Shown: positions 33,872-42,150 of the stretch, piece after piece | Position numbering within the stretch: position 1 is the stretch's first letter | How the letters are laid out: the number at the start of each line of letters is the position of its first letter | Source: Chryseobacterium daecheongense | GTDB taxonomy: Bacteria; Bacteroidota; Bacteroidia; Flavobacteriales; Weeksellaceae | Direction of reading: 5' to 3' | DNA: 64,000 nucleotides | Assembly: GCF_003729955.1 (NCBI RefSeq) | Contig: NZ_RJTX01000001.1 | Coordinates: 434,001-498,000, forward strand | Made by a program: the position numbers and the translations under genes | Notes under the pieces: model-generated | The model's database searches: none | The model's input: the letters and a program-made list of their open reading frames with translations, nothing else | What the model was told of the DNA's origin: nothing

Positions 33872-35047
33872 TTACTTCTCAATCAAAATTTTTCTCACCG
33901 CAGTCTGCTCACCAGATTTTAAAGTAACAAGATAAGCTCCTTTTGATAACCCGGAAACATTCAGTTTGGTTTCGTTTTCTTTATTCAGAATCAAACGTCC
34001 GTTCATATCTGTTACTTCTACTTTAAAGTTTTTCACTTCACTGGGTAAGTCGATATGCAAAACATCTTTAGCGGGATTCGGATAAACTTTTACTGACTCT
34101 ATCTTATTAACTGTTTTTTCTTCTGTTCCTAAAATAGAAGTCGTAGCTACGGCAAAATGCTGAAGTGCTCCCACAGCTGCCTTTCCCACATTAAATACAT
34201 ATACCGGATCAATATTGGCAAATGTATCATTCACCGTATGTTCATTATAACTTCTCGTATATTCGTAGAAACCGGTAATCACTTCTCCTTTATCTTCAAA
34301 TGGCATATAATCTGAAGCATATGCCGGATCAATAGCCGTCTGAAGTGGTGAATATAAAGCTGTACAAGTTGCTAATTGTTGAGTTACAGCTTGTGAAGCC
34401 GCATTGTTGCTTGTAGGACTTCCCTGGTCTTCATCACAATAGATAATATTATTGGTATTTCCAAGTTCACCTCCAACTTGATCAATATTAAAAACCAGCT
34501 TGATATCCAGTTGACGAACACCATTTACATAAGCAACATTATTTACATAATGGCTACTTCCATATAGCCCCTGTTCCTCACCGGAAAAGTGAATGAATTT
34601 GATAGAGTACTCTGTAGGAATATCCTTTAAAATTCTGGCTGCTTCTAAAAGAATAGCAGTTCCGCTTCCGTTATCACTTACTCCAGGACCTACAATAGTA
34701 TCATAGTGACCACAAATAATAACATATTTGTTAGGATATACAGTTCCTGTTTTGGTAATGATAAGGTTTTTTGAGTTGGTACTGCTTCCTATAGTAAAAG
34801 GATCTTCCACCATCTGGCTAACAGTATATCCATAAGAAAGATATTTGTTCTTGAGCCAGTTTAGAGCTGCTGTATTAAGAGCAGATCCCGTTGTCTTAAC
34901 CCCCAGATTTCCAAATTCCTGTAACAGCGTAGTAATATTCGTCTGAGTTACCTGGTTGGCCCTGTTTTGATACGCCTGAATAAAAGTCTGAGCCTGTAAA
35001 GCATAAGCTCCGAAAGAAAAGAGTAGAAGAGCGGCAATTTTTTTCAC
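33872..35047 (-). CDS. T9SS-secreted M28 family metallopeptidase
   Basis: Secreted aminopeptidase-type enzyme of 391 residues. It has a signal peptide (MKKIAALLLFSFGAYALQAQ). The M28 catalytic core carries the co-catalytic zinc ligands His114 (ICGHYDT) and Asp125 (GVSDNGSGT), the base Glu157 and ligand Glu158 (HFSGEEQGLYGS), and later Asp/His ligands. The last 70 residues form a type A T9SS sorting domain (VYPNPAKDVLHIDL, then GAYLVTLKSGEQ), which directs export across the outer membrane. The -33 box of its promoter lies in the loop of the rplT terminator. Confidence 0.93.
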   Translation of the reverse strand: MKKIAALLLFSFGAYALQAQTFIQAYQNRANQVTQTNITTLLQEFGNLGVKTTGSALNTAALNWLKNKYLSYGYTVSQMVEDPFTIGSSTNSKNLIITKTGTVYPNKYVIICGHYDTIVGPGVSDNGSGTAILLEAARILKDIPTEYSIKFIHFSGEEQGLYGSSHYVNNVAYVNGVRQLDIKLVFNIDQVGGELGNTNNIIYCDEDQGSPTSNNAASQAVTQQLATCTALYSPLQTAIDPAYASDYMPFEDKGEVITGFYEYTRSYNEHTVNDTFANIDPVYVFNVGKAAVGALQHFAVATTSILGTEEKTVNKIESVKVYPNPAKDVLHIDLPSEVKNFKVEVTDMNGRLILNKENETKLNVSGLSKGAYLVTLKSGEQTAVRKILIEK

Positions 35048-35093
35048 TTGATATAATATTTAGTAATTCTTTAAGTATTTCACAATAATTTAG

Positions 35094-35124
35094 CAAATGT
35101 AGTAATAAAAAAATCCCGGGCAAA
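35094..35124 (-). promoter_or_regulatory. Promoter of the M28 peptidase gene
   Basis: On the minus strand TTTG (35121-35124), a 19-base spacer and TACATTTG (35094-35101) are exact matches. The -33 box lies inside the loop of the upstream rplT terminator. Confidence 0.6.
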
Positions 35125-35137
35125 GAAACCCGGGATT
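35105..35137 (-). terminator. Terminator of rpmI-rplT
   Basis: AATCCCGGG (35112-35120) pairs with CCCGGGATT (35129-35137). In the direction of rplT transcription it is followed by a seven-T run. It lies 24 bases after the rplT stop. Confidence 0.8.
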
Positions 35138-35160
35138 ATATTGATAACAAAAATTTTACA

Positions 35161-35505
35161 TTATTTTACTTGATCTACAACTGCTTTGAAAGCTTCAGGG
35201 TGATTCATTGCTAAATCTGCTAAAACTTTTCTGTTAAGCTCAACATTGTTCTTTTTAAGAGCTCCCATAAACTGAGAGTAAGACATTCCGTGCTCTCTAG
35301 TTCCCGCGTTGATACGAGTGATCCAAAGTGCTCTGAAATTTCTCTTTTTCTCTTTTCTACCACGGTAAGCATATTGCATTGCTTTTTCTACCGCGTTTTT
35401 AGCTACTGTCCAAACGTTCTTTCTTCTTCCGAAATAACCTTTAGCGTGCTTAAAAATTTTCTTTCTTCTAGCTCTTGAAGCTACCGAATTTACTGATCTT
35501 GGCAT
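35161..35505 (-). CDS. rplT: 50S ribosomal protein L20
   Basis: 114-residue 23S rRNA-binding protein needed early in large-subunit assembly. The sequence is canonical: [20 protein letters not shown] at the rRNA-binding N-terminus, [33 protein letters not shown] in the extended basic helix, and the globular C-terminal domain ([24 protein letters not shown]). It lies 123 bases downstream of rpmI, a larger gap than usual for this pair. It is separated from infC by more than 2 kb. Confidence 0.97.
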   Translation of the reverse strand: MPRSVNSVASRARRKKIFKHAKGYFGRRKNVWTVAKNAVEKAMQYAYRGRKEKKRNFRALWITRINAGTREHGMSYSQFMGALKKNNVELNRKVLADLAMNHPEAFKAVVDQVK

Positions 35506-35628
35506 AATTTAAATTGTTTTTTTGAAATGTGCGGCAAACTGTTTCATTGCACTTAGGAGCTCCATTTCAGGGTTAAAATTTTGAATTTTGTTTGAATTCT
35601 TATAAACCGAATTATAGATTTATAAAAA

Positions 35629-35826
35629 CTACTTAATGGCTAATTGACGTTGAACGCTTTTTTCGTCCACTTTAGCTACGTAAGAAGTAGTAGTAAGATT
35701 TCTCTTCTGCTTAGTTTCTTTCTTAGTTAAGATGTGGCTTTTGTAAGCATTTTTTCTTTTGATCTTACCAGAACCAGTAAGAGCAAAACGCTTTTTAGCA
35801 CCTGATTTCGTTTTTAATTTTGGCAT
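35629..35826 (-). CDS. rpmI: 50S ribosomal protein L35
   Basis: 65-residue basic ribosomal protein with the standard start [20 protein letters not shown] and the motif [20 protein letters not shown]. In many bacteria it follows infC directly. Here a terminator, two unrelated genes and a dedicated promoter (35902-35928) intervene, so rpmI-rplT is an independent transcription unit on the same strand as thrS-infC. Confidence 0.97.
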   Translation of the reverse strand: MPKLKTKSGAKKRFALTGSGKIKRKNAYKSHILTKKETKQKRNLTTTSYVAKVDEKSVQRQLAIK

Positions 35827-35901
35827 TGTTTTGCTTTTTTATTGTTTTGTTATCAATATCTGTTTTGGTTATTCTTAAAAATGATTAGGAATAATAGTTT
35901 G

Positions 35902-35928
35902 CAAAGATACAAAAAAAATCAATCCAAA
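35902..35928 (-). promoter_or_regulatory. Promoter of rpmI-rplT
   Basis: On the minus strand TATCTTTG (35902-35909) is an exact -7 match; TTTG at 35925-35928 is 15 bases upstream, slightly short of the usual spacing. The -7 box lies 75 bases before the rpmI ATG, leaving a leader that could hold regulation. Confidence 0.55.
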
Positions 35929-35966
35929 CTTTCATGGTTAACTATTTATTGAAAGTATAAGATGAT

Positions 35967-35992
35967 AAAAAACCGCTTCTGTTAAGAAACGG
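35967..35992 (-). terminator. Terminator after the lectin lipoprotein gene
   Basis: CCGCTTCT pairs with AGAAACGG (one mismatch, loop GTTA), with a T run in the minus direction (A residues at 35967-35972). It lies 20 bases after the lectin gene. Confidence 0.5.
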
Positions 35993-36012
35993 CTGTAGGT
36001 TTAAAATCATTT

Positions 36013-36582
36013 TTATAAGAAGTCTTCAACAATGATGTCATTTCTTTCTTCATTATTTCCACCTAAAATAACTTTAATTCTGAATCCTGAAGGAATAGCT
36101 GCTCCTGTTCTTGAGTAAAGCTGAAGCTTAACATGCGGATTGGCTACATAATAATTAACCGCGGTATTAGAACTCCAAAGGGGATTTCCATCGCTATAGA
36201 TCACCATATTTCCGTCATTTTGTACAATAAGTGATGGCGTACCTGTACTTCTGTAAGTGTTGGAATGCCATAGTACATTCGTAAGTCCCGGTCTTTCTCT
36301 GTATAAAACCAGGTTATTATCCGCCTGCATGATAAATCGGTAAGTGCTTCCGTTATATTCCATGCTTATCGACTGTCCTGCACTTAATGTCTGAGGATGA
36401 TTGGTGCTTTCCTTTAAAAGTGTATAACGTGTAAGATCTAAAAAACGAGATGTATTCTTTCCATCTGCAGTACTTTGTTTTTCATTTTGTGTACTCATAT
36501 TCACACTATCAAGATCATTATCCTGAGCACAAGATGCAAGAAGCACTGGAAGACTTAATAAAGTCAGTAATTTAATTTTCAT
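36013..36582 (-). CDS. Lipoprotein with bulb-type (mannose-binding) lectin domain
   Basis: A 189-residue lipoprotein: MKIKLLTLLSLPVLLASC places the lipid on Cys18, followed by AQDNDLDS, acidic like the Bacteroidota surface-export signal. Residues about 60-150 form a B-lectin domain, shown by two copies of the Q-x-D-x-N-x-V-x-Y sugar-binding pattern, QADNNLVLY and QNDGNMVIY, each followed by a Trp-Ser or Trp-His turn (VLWHSNT, PLWSSNT). Glycan or mannose binding at the cell surface is inferred. A TTG codon six codons upstream is in frame, but ATG 36582 gives a proper signal peptide. It sits between infC and rpmI. Confidence 0.78.
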   Translation of the reverse strand: MKIKLLTLLSLPVLLASCAQDNDLDSVNMSTQNEKQSTADGKNTSRFLDLTRYTLLKESTNHPQTLSAGQSISMEYNGSTYRFIMQADNNLVLYRERPGLTNVLWHSNTYRSTGTPSLIVQNDGNMVIYSDGNPLWSSNTAVNYYVANPHVKLQLYSRTGAAIPSGFRIKVILGGNNEERNDIIVEDFL

Positions 36583-36602
36583 AAGTTTTGGATTTAACAA
36601 TA

Positions 36603-36610
36603 CAAATATA
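36603..36610 (-). promoter_or_regulatory. -7 element of the lectin lipoprotein gene
   Basis: On the minus strand TATATTTG is an exact match 20 bases before the ATG at 36582. TTTG at 36626-36629 is 15 bases upstream. Confidence 0.5.
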
Positions 36611-36732
36611 ACAAGTATTTACAATCAAATCACTAATATGAGATTTATCATTACTTAAAATAATCAATAATAATGGTTTATTATAGCAAAATTTAATACA
36701 CTTAACGGTGTATTATATAGTATGTTAAAAAT

Positions 36733-36760
36733 AAAAAAGCCATAGGAAAACTACGGCTTT
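36733..36760 (-). terminator. Terminator after the alpha/beta hydrolase gene
   Basis: AAAGCCATAG pairs with CTACGGCTTT (one mismatch), with a T run in the minus direction. It lies 19 bases after the hydrolase stop. Confidence 0.6.
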
Positions 36761-36779
36761 AATAGGTGAAAAAATGTAT

Positions 36780-37601
36780 TTATGACTGAAAAAATGCCAA
36801 AAGATCTTTATTAATGGTCTCAGCTTCAGTAGTAGGCATTCCATGTGGGAATCCTGGGTAGGAAATCAATTTTCCGTTTTTCAGTAGAGTAGCAGCTACT
36901 TTTCCCGTAGTTTCAAACGGCACGATCTGGTCATCCTCTCCATGCATTACTAAAACTGGAACATCCACACTTTTAAGGTCTTCTGTGAAATCTGTTTCGG
37001 AAAACGCTTTAACGCAATCATAATGAGCTTTAATAGCTCCCATCATACCTTGTCTCCACCAGTTTCTTTGAATACCTTCAGAAACTTTTGCTCCTTCTCT
37101 GTTATACCCATAAAAAGGGAAAGTAATATCAATGAAGAATTGTTGTCTGTGCTTAGCGGTATTATTTCGGATATCATCAAAAACAGACATAGGAACCCCA
37201 TTCGGGTTGTTTTCATTTTGAACCATAATTGGCGTTACAGCACTCACCAAAACAGCTTTTGCAACTCTTCCATTTCCATGTTTAGCAACATATCGGATCA
37301 CTTCACCACCTCCTGTAGAATGTCCGACATGAATAACATCTTTCAAATCCAATGCTTGTACTAATTCAGCCACATCAGAAGCATAGGTGTCCATATCATG
37401 CCCCTCCGCAGTCTGGGTAGACCTTCCGTGGCCTCTTCTGTCATGAGCGATTACTCTATAACCTTGTTCCAGAAAGAAAAACATTTGTGCGTCCCAATCA
37501 TCGCTGGATAAAGGCCATCCATGATGAAAAAAAACAGGTTGTCCTTTTCCCCAGTCTTTGTAATAAATCTCAGTTCCGTCTTTTAATGTAAGTGTACTCA
37601 T
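36780..37601 (-). CDS. Alpha/beta hydrolase, non-haem chloroperoxidase type
   Basis: A 273-residue soluble hydrolase close in style to cofactor-free haloperoxidases and arylesterases. The nucleophile is Ser95 in HVGHSTGGGE, the acid Asp lies in LVMHGEDDQIVP, and the His in YPGFPHGMPTT; the oxyanion segment is FFHHGWPLSSDDWD. The length is typical. There is no signal peptide. The natural substrate is not known; the peroxidase activity of this group is often incidental to an esterase role. It is transcribed alone, with a -7 box 38 bases upstream and its own terminator, inside the region that separates infC from rpmI. Confidence 0.88.
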   Translation of the reverse strand: MSTLTLKDGTEIYYKDWGKGQPVFFHHGWPLSSDDWDAQMFFFLEQGYRVIAHDRRGHGRSTQTAEGHDMDTYASDVAELVQALDLKDVIHVGHSTGGGEVIRYVAKHGNGRVAKAVLVSAVTPIMVQNENNPNGVPMSVFDDIRNNTAKHRQQFFIDITFPFYGYNREGAKVSEGIQRNWWRQGMMGAIKAHYDCVKAFSETDFTEDLKSVDVPVLVMHGEDDQIVPFETTGKVAATLLKNGKLISYPGFPHGMPTTEAETINKDLLAFFQS

Positions 37602-37639
37602 AGCTAATATTTTTTAATGATTAATGAATGATTTAATAA

Positions 37640-37647
37640 CAAAGGTA
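37640..37647 (-). promoter_or_regulatory. -7 element of the alpha/beta hydrolase gene
   Basis: On the minus strand TACCTTTG is an exact -7 match 38 bases before the ATG. No clear -33 box. Confidence 0.45.
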
Positions 37648-37716
37648 GAACTAAACATTTTCCCGGATCTTATCATAGGTTATATTTTAATAATTATTTA
37701 ACATCTATTATAAAAT

Positions 37717-37745
37717 AAAAAAACCTCAAAAATTATTTGAGGTTT
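37717..37745 (-). terminator. Terminator after infC
   Basis: A perfect 10-bp stem, AAACCTCAAA / TTTGAGGTTT with loop AATTA, is followed in the minus direction by a seven-T run. It ends the thrS-infC transcript 29 bases after infC. Confidence 0.8.
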
Positions 37746-37774
37746 AATATTATCAAGTTTAAAATTTATTTAAA

Positions 37775-38335
37775 CTATTTAGCTGCTTTTTTAGGGCTCA
37801 TCATCATGATCATTCTCTTACCTTCCAATTTAGGCAACTGATCTACTTTTCCAACATGCTCTAGTTCCTGAGCCAATTTTAAAAGTAAAATCTCTCCCTG
37901 GTCTTTAAAAATGATCGAACGTCCTTTGAAAAATACGTAGGTCTTTAATTTTGAACCTTCTTCAAGGAATTTTTCAGCATGCTTCTTTTTAAATTCATAA
38001 TCGTGGTCATCAGTTTGAGGTCCGAAACGGATCTCTTTTACCACCACTTTTACCTGCTTAGCTTTTAGTTCCTTCTGTTTTTTCTTTTGCTCGTATAAGA
38101 ACTTTTTATAGTCCAAAATCCTAGCAATAAACGGTTCAGCTTTGTCGGAAATCACTACTAAATCCAATTCCTGCTCCTGAGCAATTTGTCTTGCTTTGTC
38201 AGTAGGATAAACTCCCGGCTCTACGTTATCGCCCACTAAACGAAGTTCTCTCACACGAATTTTATCGTTGATCAAGTGTGCGTCCTCTTGTACCGGACGT
38301 CTTTGTGGGCCCCTGTTGTTAAATCTTTGTGCTAT
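37775..38335 (-). CDS. infC: Translation initiation factor IF-3, probable AUA start
   Basis: Binds the 30S subunit and checks start codon and initiator tRNA. The C-terminal domain ([21 protein letters not shown]) and N-terminal domain ([16 protein letters not shown]) are canonical. The first conventional start in frame is TTG 38275, but that would begin directly at LINDKIRV and remove the basic N-terminal tail that IF-3 normally has. In frame upstream, from ATA 38335, the sequence reads [20 protein letters not shown], resembling other Flavobacteriia IF-3 N-termini; no ATG, GTG or TTG exists before the in-frame stop. A rare start allows IF-3 autoregulation. It lies 42 bases after thrS. Confidence 0.85.
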   Translation of the reverse strand: MAQRFNNRGPQRRPVQEDAHLINDKIRVRELRLVGDNVEPGVYPTDKARQIAQEQELDLVVISDKAEPFIARILDYKKFLYEQKKKQKELKAKQVKVVVKEIRFGPQTDDHDYEFKKKHAEKFLEEGSKLKTYVFFKGRSIIFKDQGEILLLKLAQELEHVGKVDQLPKLEGKRMIMMMSPKKAAK

Positions 38336-38377
38336 TGTATTATATTTTATTGGTTAATAACTCATTAATTGGCAGTC

Positions 38378-40297
38378 TTATATGGCTGCCTCTTTCTTAA
38401 AATAGGAAACAAAATCTTCCATGCTCATGGCTCCAAGATCTCCTTCACCACGTCTTCTTACAGAAATTGTACCATTGTTTTCTTCATTTTCTCCTACTAC
38501 CAGCATGAATGGAATCTTATTTAATTCTGCATCACGGATCTTTTTCCCTGTCTTCTCGTTTCTGTCGTCAATCTGACCGCTAATATCGTGATTTTCTAAA
38601 AATTGTGAAACTTTTTTAGCATAATCTACATATTTTTCACTGATTGGAAGAATAATAAACTGATCAGGACTTAACCATAATGGAAAATCTCCAGCAGTAT
38701 TCTCCAATAAAATGGCGATGAAACGCTCCATAGAACCGAAAGGTGCTCTGTGGATCATTACCGGTCTGTGCTTTTCATTATCGTTTCCGATATAATGAAG
38801 ATCAAATCTTTCAGGCAGGTTGTAGTCAACCTGGATAGTTCCCAGCTGCCATTTTCTACCCAAAGCATCTTTCACCATGAAATCTAACTTAGGACCGTAG
38901 AATGCTGCCTCACCATATTCAATAACAGTGGTCAGATTTTTATTTTTTGCTGCGGTAATGATGGCATTTTCCGCTTTTTCCCAGTTCTCATCAGAACCGA
39001 TATACTTATCTCTGTTTTCAGGGTCTCTCAAGGAAACCTGAGTAACAAAATCTTCAAAACCTAAAGATCTGAAAACGTACAATACAAGATCGATTACGGC
39101 TTCAAATTCTCCTAAAAGCTGATCCGGAGTACAGAATAGGTGAGCGTCATCCTGAGTAAATCCACGAACTCTTGTTAATCCGTGAAGTTCTCCACTCTGT
39201 TCATATCTGTATACGGTTCCAAATTCTGCATATCTTTTCGGTAAATCCCTGTAGCTCCATTGTGAAGTTTTGTAGATTTCGCAGTGGTGAGGGCAGTTCA
39301 TTGGCTTCAGCATGAATTCTTCTCCTTCATTCGGAGTTTTGATCGGCTGAAAGCTGTCTGCACCATATTTATCCCAGTGTCCGGAAGTTACATACAATTC
39401 TTTGGCACCGATGTGCGGTGACATTACGAATTCATATCCTCCTTTTTTCTGAGCAGCAGAAAGGAAGTTCTCTAATTTTCTTCTTAAAGCAGTACCTTTT
39501 GGCAGCCATAATGGCAATCCTGCACCTACTTTTTCAGAGAACGCAAAAATCCCCAGTTCTTTACCTAATTTTCTGTGATCTCTTCTTTTAGCTTCCTCTA
39601 ATCTTTCAAGATATTCGGTAAGATCTTTCTGCTTAGGGAAAGAAATCCCATAAACTCTTGTCAATTGAGGATTTTTCTCATTACCTCTCCAATAAGCTCC
39701 GGCTGCGTTTAAAATCTTCATCGCCTTCACAATACTGGTATTCGGAATATGTCCTCCACGACATAAATCTGTGAAGTTATCATGAGTGACAAAAGTGATT
39801 TCTCCATCATTAAGGTTAGAGATCAACTCAACTTTATATGGATTGTCTGCATATACTTTTAATGCTTCTTCTTTAGAAACAGGGTATAATGAGAAAGTCG
39901 AACCTTTTTTAGCATTTTCCAATACTTTCTTTTCAATTTTCTCGAAATCTTTTTCAGATAAACTTTCGTCACCGAAATCTACATCATAATAGAACCCGCT
40001 TTCAATAGCAGGACCAATTGTCAACTTAGCATTGGGATAAAATTCAAGGATAGCCTGCGCCAATAAGTGGGCAGAAGAATGCCAGAAAGCTTTCTTTCCA
40101 AGATCATCATTCCATGTCAATAATTGTACCGTAGAATCCGTGGTGATAGGCGTAGTCGTCTCAACTTGTTTGTCGTTTACAACTGCGGAAATGGTATTTC
40201 TAGCCAATCCCTCGCTTATAGATTTTGCCACATCTAGCGGAGTAACTCCTGCCTCGAATTCTCTGACACTATTGTCTGGAAGTGTAATTTTTATCAT
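38378..40297 (-). CDS. thrS: Threonyl-tRNA synthetase
   Basis: Charges tRNA-Thr. The 639-residue product has the full domain set: a TGS domain (1-60), an editing domain with the H-x(3)-H motif in [12 protein letters not shown], and a class II catalytic core with the zinc site around [21 protein letters not shown] and motif 2 in [20 protein letters not shown]. The anticodon-binding domain follows ([17 protein letters not shown] to the end). It is transcribed with infC from a -7 box at 40323-40330. Confidence 0.97.
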   Translation of the reverse strand: MIKITLPDNSVREFEAGVTPLDVAKSISEGLARNTISAVVNDKQVETTTPITTDSTVQLLTWNDDLGKKAFWHSSAHLLAQAILEFYPNAKLTIGPAIESGFYYDVDFGDESLSEKDFEKIEKKVLENAKKGSTFSLYPVSKEEALKVYADNPYKVELISNLNDGEITFVTHDNFTDLCRGGHIPNTSIVKAMKILNAAGAYWRGNEKNPQLTRVYGISFPKQKDLTEYLERLEEAKRRDHRKLGKELGIFAFSEKVGAGLPLWLPKGTALRRKLENFLSAAQKKGGYEFVMSPHIGAKELYVTSGHWDKYGADSFQPIKTPNEGEEFMLKPMNCPHHCEIYKTSQWSYRDLPKRYAEFGTVYRYEQSGELHGLTRVRGFTQDDAHLFCTPDQLLGEFEAVIDLVLYVFRSLGFEDFVTQVSLRDPENRDKYIGSDENWEKAENAIITAAKNKNLTTVIEYGEAAFYGPKLDFMVKDALGRKWQLGTIQVDYNLPERFDLHYIGNDNEKHRPVMIHRAPFGSMERFIAILLENTAGDFPLWLSPDQFIILPISEKYVDYAKKVSQFLENHDISGQIDDRNEKTGKKIRDAELNKIPFMLVVGENEENNGTISVRRRGEGDLGAMSMEDFVSYFKKEAAI

Positions 40298-40322
40298 TGT
40301 TTACTAAGAAATTTTTAAGATG

Positions 40323-40330
40323 CAAAAATA
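40323..40330 (-). promoter_or_regulatory. -7 element of thrS-infC
   Basis: On the minus strand TATTTTTG is an exact match 25 bases before the thrS ATG. There is no good -33 box. Confidence 0.45.
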
Positions 40331-40458
40331 CGCATTTTTTAGTTAAAAAACTATATCAATACGATGTATAGATAAGATTTAATACTTAAAAGCAGATAAT
40401 TTGGATGATAGCCATTCAGAAATAATCAAAAATCTAATTATGAGGATATTAAATAAAC

Positions 40459-42003
40459 TTATTGCCTTCTCTTATACTTTACTTTTTCTTTAATGATTTC
40501 TATAACATCTACATTCCTTATTTTGGATTTTACCCAACCATGAATATCTATATAAAGCAAAGATCGTCTATAGTACTCATTTTCAGAGAAAAGTTCCAAC
40601 TTCTTATCAAATTCTTTGAATAATTCCTGTTGTTTATCCGGAGTCAGATCATTCAGTTTTTTGAAAAACTTAATACTTTCAAAATGGAATTCATCGGGCT
40701 TTTTCATCTTTTTGGTAAACTTCAAAGTAGCTTTGATAAAATCATCATAATCTTCATCTATTCCCGATTCGTATTCAGCCATAAGAATCAGAATCCTTGT
40801 ATGGAAGAGCAAATCTTCCTGCACATTTCCTTTGGATTCAATTACTTTCATGGAGTATTCAATAGATTCATGAAATTTTTTACTTCCAAAAAACATGGCT
40901 GCCATTTTGAGGTAAAGAATCATAAAATGATGCTCATCAATCTTGTCCTTAAACCTTTCCATTTTGAGTTCAATTTCAGGTATTATTTTTGTTCCGGAAA
41001 AGAATTCACCTTTCACAAAGTGAATGTTCATTAATGTATTATAATAAGTAAGAAAAACAAGCGATTGTGCATTTTCATTTTGAGCGAAACTTGAAGAACT
41101 GACAGTTTGATTGAATTTCTCAAAACTGTCCTCCAAAATATCAATATTCCCATAAAGGAAAAGAATTTTCAGCAGGTAAGTATTTCCTTTGATATACCAT
41201 ACCGGATGACTGATGATCATGTCCGGATTCTTATAAAATAAATCCACCCATTGATAGGCATATTTCAACGTATATTTATATTCCTGCAAAAGCTGGTTTT
41301 TCCATACATGAGCTTTGAAGTACCATAATTTTTCTGTGAAATTCAGTTTTTCAGGCTTGATGTTTTTAATCTGAGTATTAAAGATCTTCATCACTTCCTC
41401 ACGGTCGGTATCGTTTTTTACGTAACCGTGAGTCAGCATCTCACTATATAATTTCAATGAAAGATTGGATAACTCAGTAGCATAATGGTTTTGTTTACTT
41501 ATCTCTCTGGATTGCTCTATCAGCTCATCGGCACGACCTTCAATACTCCTTGTAATAAATTGCGATTCAATAACTTTTTCAAGGTTGATGATTTCCGAAG
41601 CGATACTTTTTTCATCCAATTCCAGTGCTGTCTGCTTTGTTTTATCCAGAATTTTTAAAGCCTGTTTATATAATCCTTTTTGATATAAAATGTTGGCAAA
41701 ATCAAGCTGTTCCCTTAATTGAATTCTATAATTCTGGTGAATTGGATTCATCCTTAAGCTTACAAGGATCTGTTTGTAAAGGTGCGCTTTAAGGTTTGAC
41801 AGCTGTTGTTTCGTTGAGATTTTCTTATCAATAATAATGTTTTCTTCATATTCCTTCATTTTATCCATTTCAGAAAAAAGAAGAAGAAATTTAGCGTCCG
41901 CATTAATTCCCAAACGATTTACATAGAGCTTGAATTGCCGTTTTTCGGAAGTCGTTAATGATTTGATCAACACAAATAAAAAATCTTTCTGCAATTCTGC
42001 CAT
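40459..42003 (-). CDS. Helical repeat protein of unknown function
   Basis: A 514-residue cytoplasmic protein with no signal peptide or membrane segment. It is almost entirely helical, rich in Lys, Glu, Phe and Tyr, with helix pairs such as ILYQKGLYKQALKILDKTKQTALELDEKS and YLKMAAMFFGSKKFHESIEYSMKVIESKG that resemble TPR or SEL1-like hairpins, though no strict consensus repeats. The first 30 residues (LIKSLTTSEKRQFKLYVNRLG) form a compact motif common at the start of Bacteroidota proteins of this kind. I do not recognise a function; scaffolding is one possibility. It is transcribed alone, divergent from leuA. Confidence 0.7.
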   Translation of the reverse strand: MAELQKDFLFVLIKSLTTSEKRQFKLYVNRLGINADAKFLLLFSEMDKMKEYEENIIIDKKISTKQQLSNLKAHLYKQILVSLRMNPIHQNYRIQLREQLDFANILYQKGLYKQALKILDKTKQTALELDEKSIASEIINLEKVIESQFITRSIEGRADELIEQSREISKQNHYATELSNLSLKLYSEMLTHGYVKNDTDREEVMKIFNTQIKNIKPEKLNFTEKLWYFKAHVWKNQLLQEYKYTLKYAYQWVDLFYKNPDMIISHPVWYIKGNTYLLKILFLYGNIDILEDSFEKFNQTVSSSSFAQNENAQSLVFLTYYNTLMNIHFVKGEFFSGTKIIPEIELKMERFKDKIDEHHFMILYLKMAAMFFGSKKFHESIEYSMKVIESKGNVQEDLLFHTRILILMAEYESGIDEDYDDFIKATLKFTKKMKKPDEFHFESIKFFKKLNDLTPDKQQELFKEFDKKLELFSENEYYRRSLLYIDIHGWVKSKIRNVDVIEIIKEKVKYKRRQ

Positions 42004-42116
42004 TGTAAATTTTTAAAATTTAAAATATTTATTATCAATTAGTTAAAACAAATTCCCGCTAGTTTGAATATTGTAATTTTCGTCTGAAATGAATGTGAAA
42101 AAAGAATTCAACTATC

Positions 42117-42124
42117 TAGTTTTG
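42117..42124 (+). promoter_or_regulatory. Possible -7 element of the leu operon
   Basis: TAGTTTTG is an exact -7 match 26 bases before leuA; TGTG at 42094-42097 (spacer 19) is a weak -33 candidate. Confidence 0.4.
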
Positions 42125-42150
42125 AATCAAAATTAAGTAAAAACTTCATT

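Noticed and set aside
35506..35628. Long rpmI-rplT spacer as an L20 autoregulatory structure
   Set aside because: TGCAATGAAACAGTTTGCCGCA-like symmetry is imperfect and I could not fold a convincing L20 mimic; the idea needs comparative data.
42089..42136. Short frame [15 protein letters not shown] before leuA as a possible leucine leader peptide
   Set aside because: Only two Leu codons, no terminator or competing stems, and the best -7 box lies within it.
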